DNA of 64,000 nt. Source: Gracilimonas tropica DSM 19535 (lineage in GTDB: Bacteria > Bacteroidota > Rhodothermia > Balneolales > Balneolaceae). The translations under genes and the position numbers were made by a program. Positions 39,977-49,762 of this stretch are shown here, one piece after another (position 1 is the first letter of the stretch; each line of letters starts with the position of its first letter). The DNA lies in the NCBI RefSeq assembly GCF_000375425.1, contig NZ_AQXG01000005.1, positions 1 to 64,000 on the forward strand, in the 5' to 3' direction. The notes beneath the pieces were generated by a model. The model had not been told where the DNA came from. It saw only the letters and a list, made by a program, of their open reading frames with translations, and did no database searches.

Positions 39977-40972
39977 TCATTTCTCCGAAAGCACATCCGG
40001 GCATTTAAAATCCTTCACCGTCCGGATATCATACATTTCATTGGCATACAAATTTCTGTCATAGTCGAGCTTTACCCATTCATGATACCAGTTTTGTCTC
40101 ACCCATCCTTTTAACATTAAATAGTACAGATTTGATGCTCCCTCAACATCAACAAATGCTTGTAACCCGGATGATGTCAGCAGCTCCGCAAGTTTGTTCT
40201 GAAGCTGCCAGGTTTCTAAACTATCGCAGCGCACAAACTTCACGCCATTAGTAACGCCTTGAAAAGTACTTGTTGGCCTTGGTTCCTTAAACCATTCACT
40301 TATTCTTTCAGCCTCTCTCGAAAGCTGAAGTATTCTATTTGACAGCGTATCGTTTGCGTACGTATGCGGATTCTTGTGATCATATTCCCGGTAGTAATTT
40401 CCTAATCGCATTTGGGTAAATACTTGCCAGTTTTTCGACTTCTCATTTTCCTCCATAGAATTCCCTGGCTCATTTTTTGATCCCGGTATTTGCCAGAAAT
40501 CCACACTCTCAAAGCGTTGATATACGTTTTCCCAGTCCAGCTTCTCTTTAAATTCCGGAATACAATATCCGTATCCCCCCGTCTCATGAAAAGAAGTACA
40601 AACCCCCTCCAAAATTTGCATCATCCTGGGTTGAAGATATACGGTTTCGTGATCTGTCCGCACCGTATCGCGCGGCCAATACAGAATGGCGGCCCCCTCA
40701 ACATTTTTTCGATTTTTTGTGATCTTGAAGATATGACTGGGGTAAAGATCCGAGATCAGCCAAAGCCTGAGCTCCTCGTATTTATCCTTTTGTTTAAGAT
40801 CTGACCTAGTATCATCCCAGCCGGCATCTCTCACAATTTCTTCCGGAAACTCATCAGATTCTGCCGGTGCTGATTCTATTTCCAGATCCACATAATCCGT
40901 TCCTGTTAGCTTGTGCGTTGTATTACACCCAACCAGCAGCAACCCCAAAACTATAATTATACCCCTTACCAT
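39977..40972 (-). CDS. Lipoprotein of unknown function
   Basis: A 331-residue protein with a good lipobox (LLLVGCNT, Cys16). The mature part has two Cys (VCTSF, GYCIPEF) that may form a disulfide, an aromatic-rich C-terminal region (LKGWVRQNWYHEWVKLDYD) and no family I recognise. ATG at 40972. The gene at 41001-41696 lies 28 bp upstream on the same strand, so both may form an operon of envelope proteins. Confidence 0.55.
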   Translation of the reverse strand: MVRGIIIVLGLLLVGCNTTHKLTGTDYVDLEIESAPAESDEFPEEIVRDAGWDDTRSDLKQKDKYEELRLWLISDLYPSHIFKITKNRKNVEGAAILYWPRDTVRTDHETVYLQPRMMQILEGVCTSFHETGGYGYCIPEFKEKLDWENVYQRFESVDFWQIPGSKNEPGNSMEENEKSKNWQVFTQMRLGNYYREYDHKNPHTYANDTLSNRILQLSREAERISEWFKEPRPTSTFQGVTNGVKFVRCDSLETWQLQNKLAELLTSSGLQAFVDVEGASNLYYLMLKGWVRQNWYHEWVKLDYDRNLYANEMYDIRTVKDFKCPDVLSEK

Positions 40973-41000
40973 TATTCCGTGAAAACGAATATTTGTTTAG

Positions 41001-41696
41001 TTACTTAGAAAGTATCGCTAAATCTGAAATATGTAGATTGATACTATGATTTACCCTCAATCCAAAAATACCATCATTTTGCATTCCTTCTGCTGAAATG
41101 GAAGAAACTTCTTCCCCATTGATCCTAAATGAGACTCGGCCTTCTTGCACCGAAACTTCAAGAGCATTCATAACAGAAGAAGTTTCCGGATCATCATAAA
41201 CCACGACGGCTTCAGAAGGAGTCCATTCTTTTATCATTTCCGTGGTATCTCCCACTCTCTTTTTGATCAAAAAGTCACCGGTATTTCGAATCAAAAAGTA
41301 GTAGTAGAATTGGTCTGCAGAGTCCAGGTCTCTGCCTCCCCAAAATAAACCAAAGGCTTCCCGGTTTCTCTCGCCGGGATCGAATAGATGAAGGTCTGCC
41401 TTGATAGTAAAATCCCCTGCTGCGGTGTTAGCAGGATGATAAAAGATCCCGGCCGGACCAGTGGTTATGTGCCAGCCCGGCGTCATATTCACAAAATAGA
41501 TATCCGCAGAATCAGGGTCCGAGCCAATTACTACCTCATCAGAAGGCCGGTCCAGGCGAACGTTCCAGCCTTCAGGTACTTCTAAATTTTCTCCCTGTGG
41601 CTGATTGGCATTCGGCCGGTCTTGCCCCATCACTGAATGAAACAGCCCAAACGCGATAATAAGAGTTCCTACGAAACGAATTGATACCTTCATCAT
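41001..41696 (-). CDS. Exported concanavalin-like (DUF1080-type) domain protein
   Basis: A 231-residue protein with a signal peptide (MKVSIRFVGTLIIAFGLFHS, cleaved near VMGQ). FTIKADLHLFDPG, EAFGLFWGGRDLD, YYYFLIRNTGDFLI and VSFRINGEEV are typical of laminin G/concanavalin-like folds of the DUF1080 type, which bind or act on sugars. I place the start at the ATG pair 41696/41693 because the 17 residues before it (open to 41747) precede the signal peptide. It probably binds polysaccharide; no catalytic residues can be named. Confidence 0.6.
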   Translation of the reverse strand: MMKVSIRFVGTLIIAFGLFHSVMGQDRPNANQPQGENLEVPEGWNVRLDRPSDEVVIGSDPDSADIYFVNMTPGWHITTGPAGIFYHPANTAAGDFTIKADLHLFDPGERNREAFGLFWGGRDLDSADQFYYYFLIRNTGDFLIKKRVGDTTEMIKEWTPSEAVVVYDDPETSSVMNALEVSVQEGRVSFRINGEEVSSISAEGMQNDGIFGLRVNHSINLHISDLAILSK

Positions 41697-41923
41697 TTGC
41701 CCCATTTTAAGCGTTGTATTTCGGCTATTATACAATAATTGAAGCAAAGGGAGAAATTAAGCCCTTCCATTTTTCATGTTCCCCTCACATTTAATTACTT
41801 AATTGAAACCTTTCCTTAAAAACACTCTTTTATAATTTTTTGCTTATCTCTTTTTTCCTTGATCTTTAACCCTCAAAGTAGTAGAATGTGTAAGGTTGTT
41901 TAAGGTTAACAAATGTATAAATT

Positions 41924-42988
41924 ATGAGTGAATATTTAAGTATCAGTGAAGCTGCAGAAAAATTAGGGGTTAGTAAAGAAACTCTTCGGAGATGGGATAA
42001 AAGTGGAAAATTTAAAAGTCACCGTCACCCAATTAACAATTACAGGGTTTATACAGTAACGCAAATTAAAAATCTAGTCAATGAAGTTGAAACTGAATAT
42101 ATAACAACTCTTCCAAAAAGAGAGCTTCCAGATCCTTTTTTTGAAACTAATTTTGGAAAATTATACAATATTGATTGTAACATCTTATTTGAAAGTCTGA
42201 AGCCTAATTCTGTAGACCTGATTTTTGCAGATCCTCCTTATAATATAAAAAAAGCTGAATGGGACACTTTCTCATCTCAAAAAGAATACGTTGAATGGTC
42301 AATGGAGTGGATTGAAAAAGCAGAGAGTGTTCTGAAAGAAAATGGTTCTATCTACATTTGTGGATTTTCTGAAATTCTAGCTGACATAAAATGGAGTGCA
42401 TCAAAACTTTTTAAAGGTTGCAAATGGCTGGTCTGGTTTTATAGAAATAAGGCGAACCTGGGAAAAGACTGGGGGCGTTCGCATGAAAGTATCTTACACT
42501 TCAGAAAATCTAAAAATTTCAAATTCGATCAAGATCCCATTAGAATCCCCTATAATAAACACACTCTAAAATATCCTAAAAGAAAACAAGCTGATTCTTC
42601 TCAGTATTCAAACGGTAATGGAAAAAAATATGTGTGGGAGCCCCATCCTTTAGGAGCTAAGCCCAAGGACGTAATTGAAATACCAACTCTTTCAAATGGT
42701 TCTTGGGAACGGTATGATCATGAAACACAAAAACCTGTGGAACTCCTAAAAAGAATTATACTTTCGTCTTCAGAAGAAGATGATTTAGTTTTAGATCCAT
42801 TTGGCGGCTCGGGAACAACCTTTGCTGTTGCAGAGGCTTTAAACAGGAAATGGATCGGCTCTGAGTTAAAAAAAGAATATTGTAATATTATTAAATCTCG
42901 TGTTTCCGATAATGAGCATATTTCACGAATCAGAAACGGGGATGATGACAAAGATGCCCGACAAAGACGACTTGAGTTAAGAGGCTAA
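41924..42988 (+). CDS. Type II DNA methyltransferase (N6-adenine or N4-cytosine, beta class) with N-terminal MerR-type HTH
   Basis: A 354-residue protein. Residues 5-50 form a MerR-like helix-turn-helix (ISEAAEKLGVSKETLRRWDK), and 75-330 a beta-class amino-methyltransferase: catalytic motif IV DPPYNI at 103-108 precedes the SAM-binding motif I DPFGGSGTT at 291-299, with HETQKP (266-271) between. DPPY favours N6-adenine methylation. It should protect sites cut by the adjacent endonuclease. The HTH may let it repress transcription of the system. The region is visibly AT-rich compared with flanking genes, which suggests horizontal transfer. Its 3' end overlaps the endonuclease gene tail to tail by 12 bp. 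Confidence 0.88.
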   Translation: MSEYLSISEAAEKLGVSKETLRRWDKSGKFKSHRHPINNYRVYTVTQIKNLVNEVETEYITTLPKRELPDPFFETNFGKLYNIDCNILFESLKPNSVDLIFADPPYNIKKAEWDTFSSQKEYVEWSMEWIEKAESVLKENGSIYICGFSEILADIKWSASKLFKGCKWLVWFYRNKANLGKDWGRSHESILHFRKSKNFKFDQDPIRIPYNKHTLKYPKRKQADSSQYSNGNGKKYVWEPHPLGAKPKDVIEIPTLSNGSWERYDHETQKPVELLKRIILSSSEEDDLVLDPFGGSGTTFAVAEALNRKWIGSELKKEYCNIIKSRVSDNEHISRIRNGDDDKDARQRRLELRG

Positions 42989-43870
42989 TAGTTGCCAAAC
43001 ATGCTTTGTGAGTAATTCAGAAAATTGATGTAAATGTCTGCTATGTGGTTCTTTCTCTGCTTGAGGGGGTGAATCCAAATAATAGACACCTTCCAACTCA
43101 GTTAAAAAATTAGTGTAAACCATAAATGTACCAGAGACAAGTGTAAAAGAAACATTGTTGGATTTCTTTCTTTGAACATCATTTAAGAAAATGCCTATCA
43201 CTTTTACGCTATGCCCAACAAATTTAGTTAGTAACATTTTATCAATAAAAATTTTTCCCATCCTATCCTTTGATGAAGTTTTCACAGAAACTACAATCTC
43301 ATTTTCATCAATATTTGTAGATGAAGATCTTATTTTTTTATAGGGTGATAAAATCAAATCGTTCTCACATTTATACGTTTTTGTCTTTCCCTCTTGCTCA
43401 TAAGGAATCTTCAAAACAACTTTTTTATTAGTAATTCCAATTTCTGTGAAAATACACTTCATCAATTCTTCTAGCCTATTCCCTATGTGCTTTCTTGCAC
43501 TATTAGCATTAATAAGCAAATCCATACCACAGCCCAGTGATTGCTGAATTGTATATAAAACAGAGTCTATTTCCTCTAAAGAAGATTTACTAAAATCATT
43601 CTCAGTGCGATTTTTCTTCAGTAAAGCTACTGATTGCATGAAGCTCTTGTATTTTTCTTCAAATTCAGATGGATCACTTATAAAAAGCTTTTCATTGATA
43701 GGCCTTAAAAATTTTGTACTTCCCGCACTTGTTGATTTATGGATTACATAATGGTCTTTCCTTTTAGATTCTGAAATCACATTTGGCATATAGGATAGAA
43801 CGCGTTTAGCCGTATCAAAAAATTCATCAATATTCTTCTTCCCTTTTTTTAAATCACTAGCTAAGTCCAA
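42977..43870 (-). CDS. Putative type II restriction endonuclease (PD-(D/E)xK-like)
   Basis: A 297-residue protein with no named family that I recognise. A PD-(D/E)xK nuclease core can be proposed: NRLEELM (Glu134/135), ENDLIL (Asp171) and VVSVKTSSKDR (Lys197), the order and spacing expected of this fold. Together with its convergent arrangement and 12-bp overlap with a methyltransferase gene, and the same AT-rich composition, this makes a cognate restriction enzyme likely. The first usual start codon is TTG at 43870, although the frame is open for about 16 further codons upstream (VEKFIEKL). Recognition sequence unknown. Confidence 0.68.
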   Translation of the reverse strand: MDLASDLKKGKKNIDEFFDTAKRVLSYMPNVISESKRKDHYVIHKSTSAGSTKFLRPINEKLFISDPSEFEEKYKSFMQSVALLKKNRTENDFSKSSLEEIDSVLYTIQQSLGCGMDLLINANSARKHIGNRLEELMKCIFTEIGITNKKVVLKIPYEQEGKTKTYKCENDLILSPYKKIRSSSTNIDENEIVVSVKTSSKDRMGKIFIDKMLLTKFVGHSVKVIGIFLNDVQRKKSNNVSFTLVSGTFMVYTNFLTELEGVYYLDSPPQAEKEPHSRHLHQFSELLTKHVWQLLAS

Positions 43871-43934
43871 TTTCTCTATAAATTTTTCAACTGGTTGATA
43901 GTTAGCTCCAATTATAACTCATAAAATTATTTAA

Positions 43935-44693
43935 TCACAACCAATCCACAATATCATCTTTGCGCTCCACATCCACATATTTTTCGAAGATCTCATGCAA
44001 ATTGGAATCTCGCTGCAGCTCTTTTCGGCTTATGGAATCGAGGTAAGCCTTGATGTATCCGTTGTGCAAAATGGCAATATCATCACACAGATTTTCAACC
44101 ACTTCCAGGATGTGGCTGGTGACAATAATGGTAACACCCCGTTGTTTTAAGCGCCGGATAATGGTCTTCATCCGCTCAATGGAAATCACATCTACCGCCT
44201 CAAAAGGTTCATCAAGCAGAAGCAGTTTAGGCTGAACCAGGACGGAAGTCACAAAAGCCAGCTTTTTTCGGCTACCGGCTGAGAGCTTGTTGACCTTGAT
44301 CTTTGCATAGTCTTTGATGTCGAAATAATCCATGAGCGAGTATGCCTTTTCGATCAGGCCCTCCTTTTCTACTTCATAGATCTCGCAAACATACTCTATA
44401 AACTCAAGGCTGCTGAACTGCTCAAATAAAAGCGGCGGCTGTAAAACCGATGAAATAAGTTTTTTGATCTCAAGCTCATTTTCAGGAGCCAGCTTCATTC
44501 CGTGTATCTTTACTTCCCCTTTTTCAAAACTCAGTAATCCCGTGAGTACCCCGATAAGCGTACTCTTGCCTGCTCCATTGGGGCCTATCAATCCAAAAAT
44601 GTTACCCGGCGGAATATCCAGCTCAAGGTTCCTTAGTACCGGCTCTTCTTCGTAACTCTTAACCAGGTTTCTGATCTCTACAGCTCGTTCCAT
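43935..44693 (-). CDS. ABC transporter ATP-binding protein
   Basis: A 252-residue ABC ATPase of the drug/lipid exporter (DrrA/CcmA) type: Walker A GPNGAGKST, signature LSAGSRKK (variant of LSGGQ), Walker B LLLLDEPFEAVD and switch His in VTSHILE. The C-terminal 30 residues are acidic (EIFEKYVDVERKDDIVD). It is encoded with, and overlaps by 16 bp, the membrane protein gene upstream (44678-46228), its presumed permease. Substrate unknown. The short gap of 64 bp separates it from the restriction gene on the same strand, which suggests that the R-M insertion ended close to this operon. Confidence 0.9.
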   Translation of the reverse strand: MERAVEIRNLVKSYEEEPVLRNLELDIPPGNIFGLIGPNGAGKSTLIGVLTGLLSFEKGEVKIHGMKLAPENELEIKKLISSVLQPPLLFEQFSSLEFIEYVCEIYEVEKEGLIEKAYSLMDYFDIKDYAKIKVNKLSAGSRKKLAFVTSVLVQPKLLLLDEPFEAVDVISIERMKTIIRRLKQRGVTIIVTSHILEVVENLCDDIAILHNGYIKAYLDSISRKELQRDSNLHEIFEKYVDVERKDDIVDWL

Positions 44694-46228
44694 AATCTCA
44701 TTAATACGCGGTTTTTAAAAAGGTTTACCAACACATCCATATGCTGCCACAGGTATACTCCCATGATCACAATTACTGTGCCCATGATGGTGAGCCGATA
44801 CCATTCCAACCCGTTTAAAGGAACAAATACAAAATATCCCATCGTAAAGATCAGGAATGAGATCGCGAATGTTACTTTCTGAGGGATGATAGGGTGCTTA
44901 TAACTAAATGAAGAATAGCTCGCTTTTTTATACTGAAAGTAAGAACTCCACACAAACAGCAGCATGAACATGAGGAAGAAAAACGTATTGGCTACAAAAA
45001 TTTCAAGGGCTGAACCGATCTCCGGTATCACCAATAATTCGAAGATCGTGATCAAATAAAACACCAGCAGTGGCAAGATGATAACCCCCAGAAACCGTTC
45101 TTTCAATTGCTTCTCAAGCCCGATGGGAAATTGCAAGTGAAGCAGAAATTCCCGGTTCTCATAGCCATACATATTAGCCATCCCCATAGCCAATAAAGCA
45201 ACCGGAATTCCGGCCAGAATTGTAGGGATCAAAATAGTTTGGGCGATCTCATACTCCACATTCATTAGCAGCGGCACATACACAATAGGGATAATGGTTA
45301 GCGTAAGTACTTGCAGGCGGTTGTACGGATGCTTCATCACGTAGTAATAATATTTACCGGCATTTCTGCCAAGTACCTTTCGCAGAAATCTCCACAAACC
45401 ACCCTGCTCTTCTTCGGCTTTTTTAAGCCCGGGATTCAACAGCCCTTCTTTGGTTTTGTTAAAGTGATCAATCACCAGTAACCCTACCAAAATGGATGAG
45501 AAAAGGAATATGATTCCCGCATTCATCCATCCGTAATGTACCGTTACGGTTTGAATGAGCATTCCGCCCGGTAGCCACGAAAGAAACTCATTCACTGTTT
45601 CAACCTGGGGAATGAGCTCGGCAAAAATCCGGCTCGAATTAGATGCAAAGAGCGATACAAACTGAAACAACACAAAAACGAGAATCAGAAAGCCAACTAC
45701 CACCGCTATAAATCGTTTTTCAACGACACGAATGAATCGGTTTTTGATGGAATATATCAATACGTAATTCAGCGCCACTGCTGAAATAGCTACGGGAATC
45801 TGGAAGGCATAATCCACTTGAATCAACAGAAAAATCAGCCACGTGAAGTTGTAGATAATATTGACCGGGTGACAGAAGCCAATAATGGTCAAATATTTAG
45901 CAAGACGTTTAAGTGGAAATCCGAAACCAAGCAGTTTTCGGTTTTCCTCTATGTTCATGAGCCGCATGTTGGTAAAAGAAAAATGCATCACCCAAAAAGC
46001 ATTCCCAAAAACCATCAAAATGAACGTATAAATATCCGGAGTAAGCCAGGGAAGCTCCATTGTCATCCACGGATTGCTGTCCATCATCACAACCACAATG
46101 GCGGTTCCGGCAAGATTTACCAGCATGATCCCCAAAAACATGATATACCCAATAGTCAACAATAGCTGAAAACGGTTCAGGTTGGAGATAAAAATTCTCC
46201 AGTTCAATGTGAGCAGCCGGTAGAACAA
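44678..46228 (-). CDS. ABC transporter permease protein
   Basis: A 516-residue integral membrane protein with about 12 helices. It shows no strong family motif, but pairing with the adjacent ATPase and the large double-domain layout match the ABC-2-type export permeases of Bacteroidota. The start is TTG at 46228 (FYRLLTLNWRIFI); no ATG is near. The gene is followed by the ATPase gene with a 16-bp overlap. Upstream lies a 303-bp region with a long palindrome separating it from uvrA. Confidence 0.75.
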   Translation of the reverse strand: MFYRLLTLNWRIFISNLNRFQLLLTIGYIMFLGIMLVNLAGTAIVVVMMDSNPWMTMELPWLTPDIYTFILMVFGNAFWVMHFSFTNMRLMNIEENRKLLGFGFPLKRLAKYLTIIGFCHPVNIIYNFTWLIFLLIQVDYAFQIPVAISAVALNYVLIYSIKNRFIRVVEKRFIAVVVGFLILVFVLFQFVSLFASNSSRIFAELIPQVETVNEFLSWLPGGMLIQTVTVHYGWMNAGIIFLFSSILVGLLVIDHFNKTKEGLLNPGLKKAEEEQGGLWRFLRKVLGRNAGKYYYYVMKHPYNRLQVLTLTIIPIVYVPLLMNVEYEIAQTILIPTILAGIPVALLAMGMANMYGYENREFLLHLQFPIGLEKQLKERFLGVIILPLLVFYLITIFELLVIPEIGSALEIFVANTFFFLMFMLLFVWSSYFQYKKASYSSFSYKHPIIPQKVTFAISFLIFTMGYFVFVPLNGLEWYRLTIMGTVIVIMGVYLWQHMDVLVNLFKNRVLMRLWNEL

Positions 46229-46531
46229 ACGATCTGATTTAAGTGATTAATTGATTAATTGAAAGCGTGATTAAGTACTATTTACAAGCCGGTAAACGCC
46301 TTAAGCGATATAGTATTGAGGAGGAACCAAAAATCCCAATTAGGTTTAAATATTTTAGACTGTATTATTCTTTCTCCAGAAATGTACATTCGAGATAAAA
46401 TAGCTCTTGGTTTTCCACCTTACAGAGGTTAGATCATTCAATGACAAATTCAATATTAGAGATTACCTCGAATCCAGATTAAAAACATTAGCAACACACT
46501 CTATCACTTCATTCCTTGACTACGCTATCAC
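46229..46531. other. 303-bp intergenic region bounded by 8-bp-period arms
   Basis: No gene. The left edge (46241-46276, AAGTGATTAATTGATTAATT and following) and the right edge (46505-46540, CTATCACTTAATCACTC) are inverted arms built of AAGTGATN units, enclosing about 230 bp without recognisable sequence. The right arm runs over the uvrA stop codon (minus strand AGTGATTAAGTGATAG). Confidence 0.6.
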
Positions 46532-49345
46532 TTAATCACTCAAATAATCCTTCAAAAAACGGCCGGTGTGACTCTCCTCATTTTTCATAATGTCCTCAGG
46601 AGTTCCTTCACCGATCACGGTTCCTCCCCCAAATCCACCTTCGGGACCCAGATCAATTACCCAATCCGCACATTTTATGATATCAAGATTGTGTTCGATA
46701 ATGATCACTGAATGACCCTGATTCACCAGTTCGTTAAAAGAATCCAGAAGTTTGGCTACGTCTTCGAAATGGAGGCCGGTCGTTGGCTCATCAAAGAAAT
46801 AGAGCGTGTGGTCGGTAGATGTTTTTGACAGAAATTTCGCCAGTTTCACGCGCTGAGCTTCCCCACCGGAAAGGGTTGTTGCACTTTGGCCGAGTTGCAG
46901 ATATCCGAGTCCCACATCTTCCAATGGCTGTAATTTATTGACGATGGCCGTCTCATCCACAAAAAACTCGATGGCTTCTGATACCGGCATTTCCAACACA
47001 TTGTGTATGTTCTTTCCACGGTATTTCACATTCAGTACATCCTTGCGAAAACGGGTTCCGTTACACACTTCACACGTCAGTTCTATATCCGCCATAAACT
47101 GCATTTCGATGCGCTGCACGCCTTCTCCCTGACATTCCTCACATCGCCCCCCCGGCACGTTGAACGAAAAATGTCCCGGAGTGTAACCCATAATTTTTGC
47201 TTGCTTGGTATTGGCAAAGAGATCACGGATACCATCAAAGGCTTTGGTGTAGGTGGCAGGGTTGGAGCGCGAAGATCTCCCAATCGGACTTTGATCCACC
47301 ATTTCTACGGAGTGAACCGATCCCATTCCCGACAGATCTGAATGCCGGCCGACTTTATCACTGTACGAACCAATGTGTTTTTGAATGCCGGCATACAACG
47401 TATCATGTACCAAGGTCGATTTTCCCGAGCCGGATACGCCGGTCACCACCGTCATCATTCCAAGCGGAAAATCCACATCGATATTCTTAAGGTTATGCTC
47501 CGATGCACCGGTCAGTGAGATCGACTTCCCGTTTCCTTTCCTTCTTTTTTGAGGAACCGGGATTTCTTTGCGGCCGCTCAGGAATTTCCCGGTTAATGTA
47601 TCAGCTTTCTCCAGTTTATCAACCGGTCCCTGAAAAACCACTTCGCCGCCATGCGTTCCGGCAAATGGACCAATATCGATCACGTTATCCGCCGCTTTGA
47701 TCATTTCGGGGTCGTGTTCTACCACCAATACGGTGTTTCCAATATCACGCAGCGATTCCAGAATAGAGATTAATCTGTCATTGTCCCGGGGATGCAGGCC
47801 AATAGTTGGCTCATCCAGCACATACAAACTCCCGATGAGCGAACTTCCCAATGCATTCGCCAGGCTAATTCGTTGCGACTCTCCGCCACTCAGTGTATTC
47901 GCAAGCCGATCCAGCGTTAGATAATCCAGCCCAACCTCATCCAAATATTTAAGCCGCTTGCGGATCTCATATAAAATTTGTCCGGCCACATCCTGCTCGA
48001 AACCGGAAAGCTCCAGGTCATCAAAAAAATCACGGGCATGGCCGATCGTAAGCTCCGAAACCTCCCCGATATGCAATCCTCCGACTTTCACATACAGTGC
48101 ATCTTTGCGAACCCGATAACCCTCGCAATCCGGGCATCGACTGTAGCCACGATACCGGGAATACAGCACCCGCATGTGCACTTTGTACGACTGGTTTTTG
48201 ATCTCCTCAAAAAACTTCCAGATCCCGATATATTCATCCTTTCCCTTCCAAATGATATCCTTTACTTCTTTGGGAAGATCGGCATACGGGGTATCTATCG
48301 AATATTTTTCGCGCGCGCAAACCTTGATCAGGTCTTTCAGGTGCATGCTGAATTTTTGGGAATCAAAGGGAGCGATGGCTCCGTTCCGGATGGTTTTTTG
48401 GTGATCCGGAATCACGAGATCTTCATCAATACCGGCTACTTTCCCGAAACCTTCGCATTTATCACAGGCTCCAAATGGATTGTTAAAGGAAAACATCTGC
48501 GGGGTTGGTTCATGAAATTCCATCCCGTCCATTTCAAACCGCTCGCTGAACGCCAGCTCCTCCCCATTCCTCATCTTGATGGAGCACCGGCCGTTGCCTT
48601 CCTGAAATGCTGTTTCCAGGGAATCGGCAATACGCGTTCGGGTGGCTTCATCATCCTTCAACACCAGGCGATCGATCAAAACGCGGTGTTTGTCTGCTTT
48701 AAATTTTTTGGGATTGATGTCATCCGTAGTCAGATCTACCGTGCTTTCATCATCTACATTCAGCAGGCGCGTGAGCCCTTTTTCCTTCAGGACTTTCAAC
48801 TCTTCTTCCAGCTTCTTTTTTTCGTGCTGCGGAATGGGATGAAGGACATAAAATCGCTCCCCTTCCTCCTGTGTTTCAAACAACTTCGCTATTGCCGTCC
48901 GCGGAGAATCTTTTTTGACCTGCTCACCGGAAATGGGTGAAATGGTTTTTCCAATACGGGCAAATAGCAAGCGGACATAATCGTAAATCTCTGTGGTAGT
49001 ACCAACGGTAGAACGGGGATTGTTGGACGTCGTTTTTTGCTGAATGGCCATCGCCGGCGAAATTCCCTGCATGAAATCTACATCCGGCTTATCCATGCGT
49101 TCCAAAAATTGACGGGCGTAACTCGAAAGACTTTCCACATAACGGCGTTGACCTTCTGCGTAAATGGTATCAAACGCGAGGCTCGATTTTCCCGATCCGG
49201 ACACGCCGGTCACTACGGTGATCTTACCTCGGGGAATCTCGACGTCCACATTCTTCAAATTGTGGGTTCGAGCCCCCTTCACAATAATAGGGCGTTCCTC
49301 TTCTTGTTTTTTTGCTTCTTCTGTGGCCGTTTTTGTTGTGGGCAT
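46532..49345 (-). CDS. uvrA: Excinuclease ABC subunit A
   Basis: A 937-residue UvrA with two ABC modules: Walker [10 protein letters not shown] (47-55) and GVSGSGKST (second half), signatures LSGGESQRI and LSGGEAQRV, and zinc-module Cys in CEECQGEG and CEVCNG in the second half. In the first half [13 protein letters not shown] keeps one CxxC, but the preceding CxxC of the UvrA zinc hook is missing ([14 protein letters not shown]), as in other Bacteroidota. It initiates nucleotide excision repair with UvrB. I start at ATG 49345 ([10 protein letters not shown]), since the open frame to 49387 has no support. The stop codon lies in a palindrome arm. Confidence 0.95.
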   Translation of the reverse strand: MPTTKTATEEAKKQEEERPIIVKGARTHNLKNVDVEIPRGKITVVTGVSGSGKSSLAFDTIYAEGQRRYVESLSSYARQFLERMDKPDVDFMQGISPAMAIQQKTTSNNPRSTVGTTTEIYDYVRLLFARIGKTISPISGEQVKKDSPRTAIAKLFETQEEGERFYVLHPIPQHEKKKLEEELKVLKEKGLTRLLNVDDESTVDLTTDDINPKKFKADKHRVLIDRLVLKDDEATRTRIADSLETAFQEGNGRCSIKMRNGEELAFSERFEMDGMEFHEPTPQMFSFNNPFGACDKCEGFGKVAGIDEDLVIPDHQKTIRNGAIAPFDSQKFSMHLKDLIKVCAREKYSIDTPYADLPKEVKDIIWKGKDEYIGIWKFFEEIKNQSYKVHMRVLYSRYRGYSRCPDCEGYRVRKDALYVKVGGLHIGEVSELTIGHARDFFDDLELSGFEQDVAGQILYEIRKRLKYLDEVGLDYLTLDRLANTLSGGESQRISLANALGSSLIGSLYVLDEPTIGLHPRDNDRLISILESLRDIGNTVLVVEHDPEMIKAADNVIDIGPFAGTHGGEVVFQGPVDKLEKADTLTGKFLSGRKEIPVPQKRRKGNGKSISLTGASEHNLKNIDVDFPLGMMTVVTGVSGSGKSTLVHDTLYAGIQKHIGSYSDKVGRHSDLSGMGSVHSVEMVDQSPIGRSSRSNPATYTKAFDGIRDLFANTKQAKIMGYTPGHFSFNVPGGRCEECQGEGVQRIEMQFMADIELTCEVCNGTRFRKDVLNVKYRGKNIHNVLEMPVSEAIEFFVDETAIVNKLQPLEDVGLGYLQLGQSATTLSGGEAQRVKLAKFLSKTSTDHTLYFFDEPTTGLHFEDVAKLLDSFNELVNQGHSVIIIEHNLDIIKCADWVIDLGPEGGFGGGTVIGEGTPEDIMKNEESHTGRFLKDYLSD

Positions 49346-49762
49346 GATTCGTTCAGTCCTGATTTTTTCGAACCCTGAATATAACAATTTAGCGCCGGTA
49401 AACCGACATCAGGCCACAACAAAAATTTTGTCGGAAGCTATCCCCGGATTGTTACTATTCAGGAAATGCATTTTGAACTTTGGCCACAATCCTCTCTCTT
49501 CCCGAATTATCGGGATAGCGAAGCTAAATTCGGTCTCTCTTACCTCATCGGCAAGCAGGTTCCAAAGAGAGATAGGTTCTTGGCTAAAAATACAATTTTG
49601 CATCATATCCAAAATGTTGCCAGCAAAGAACTTATGTCCCTTTGGAGGGACAAGAAGAATGAGCCCGCTCATTACTTCTGGGGAGGACAGTCAAAACTCC
49701 ATTGCACAAAAAAAGGCGGACAAATTGCCCACCTTTCCTCTTAGCCTTAATAACAATTGTTT
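49346..49762. other. 417-bp intergenic region with two hairpins
   Basis: Between uvrA (minus) and the DUF4097 gene (minus). It holds the terminator of the latter at 49712-49736, a 6-bp hairpin GTCCCT-TTGG-AGGGAC at 49636-49651 and the palindrome CCCGA-ATTA-TCGGG at 49501-49514. Both strands are open for about 90 codons (minus 49409-49672, plus 49466-49744), but neither product has a family signature or a plausible upstream context, so I call no gene. The uvrA promoter should be near 49350-49450. Confidence 0.55.
49712..49736 (-). terminator. Rho-independent terminator of the DUF4097 gene
   Basis: On the minus strand AAAGGTGGGC and GTCCGCCTTT form an interrupted stem around AATTT, followed by a T run (TTTTTTTG). 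It lies about 26 bp after the stop. Confidence 0.8.

Noticed and set aside
47978-48940. 320-codon plus-strand frame
   Set aside because: It lies antisense to uvrA, whose protein is fully convincing; the frame reflects codon usage of the real gene.
49409-49744. Two overlapping frames (87 and 92 codons) between uvrA and the DUF4097 gene
   Set aside because: No family signature, mutually antisense, and the plus frame runs into the terminator of the minus-strand gene.
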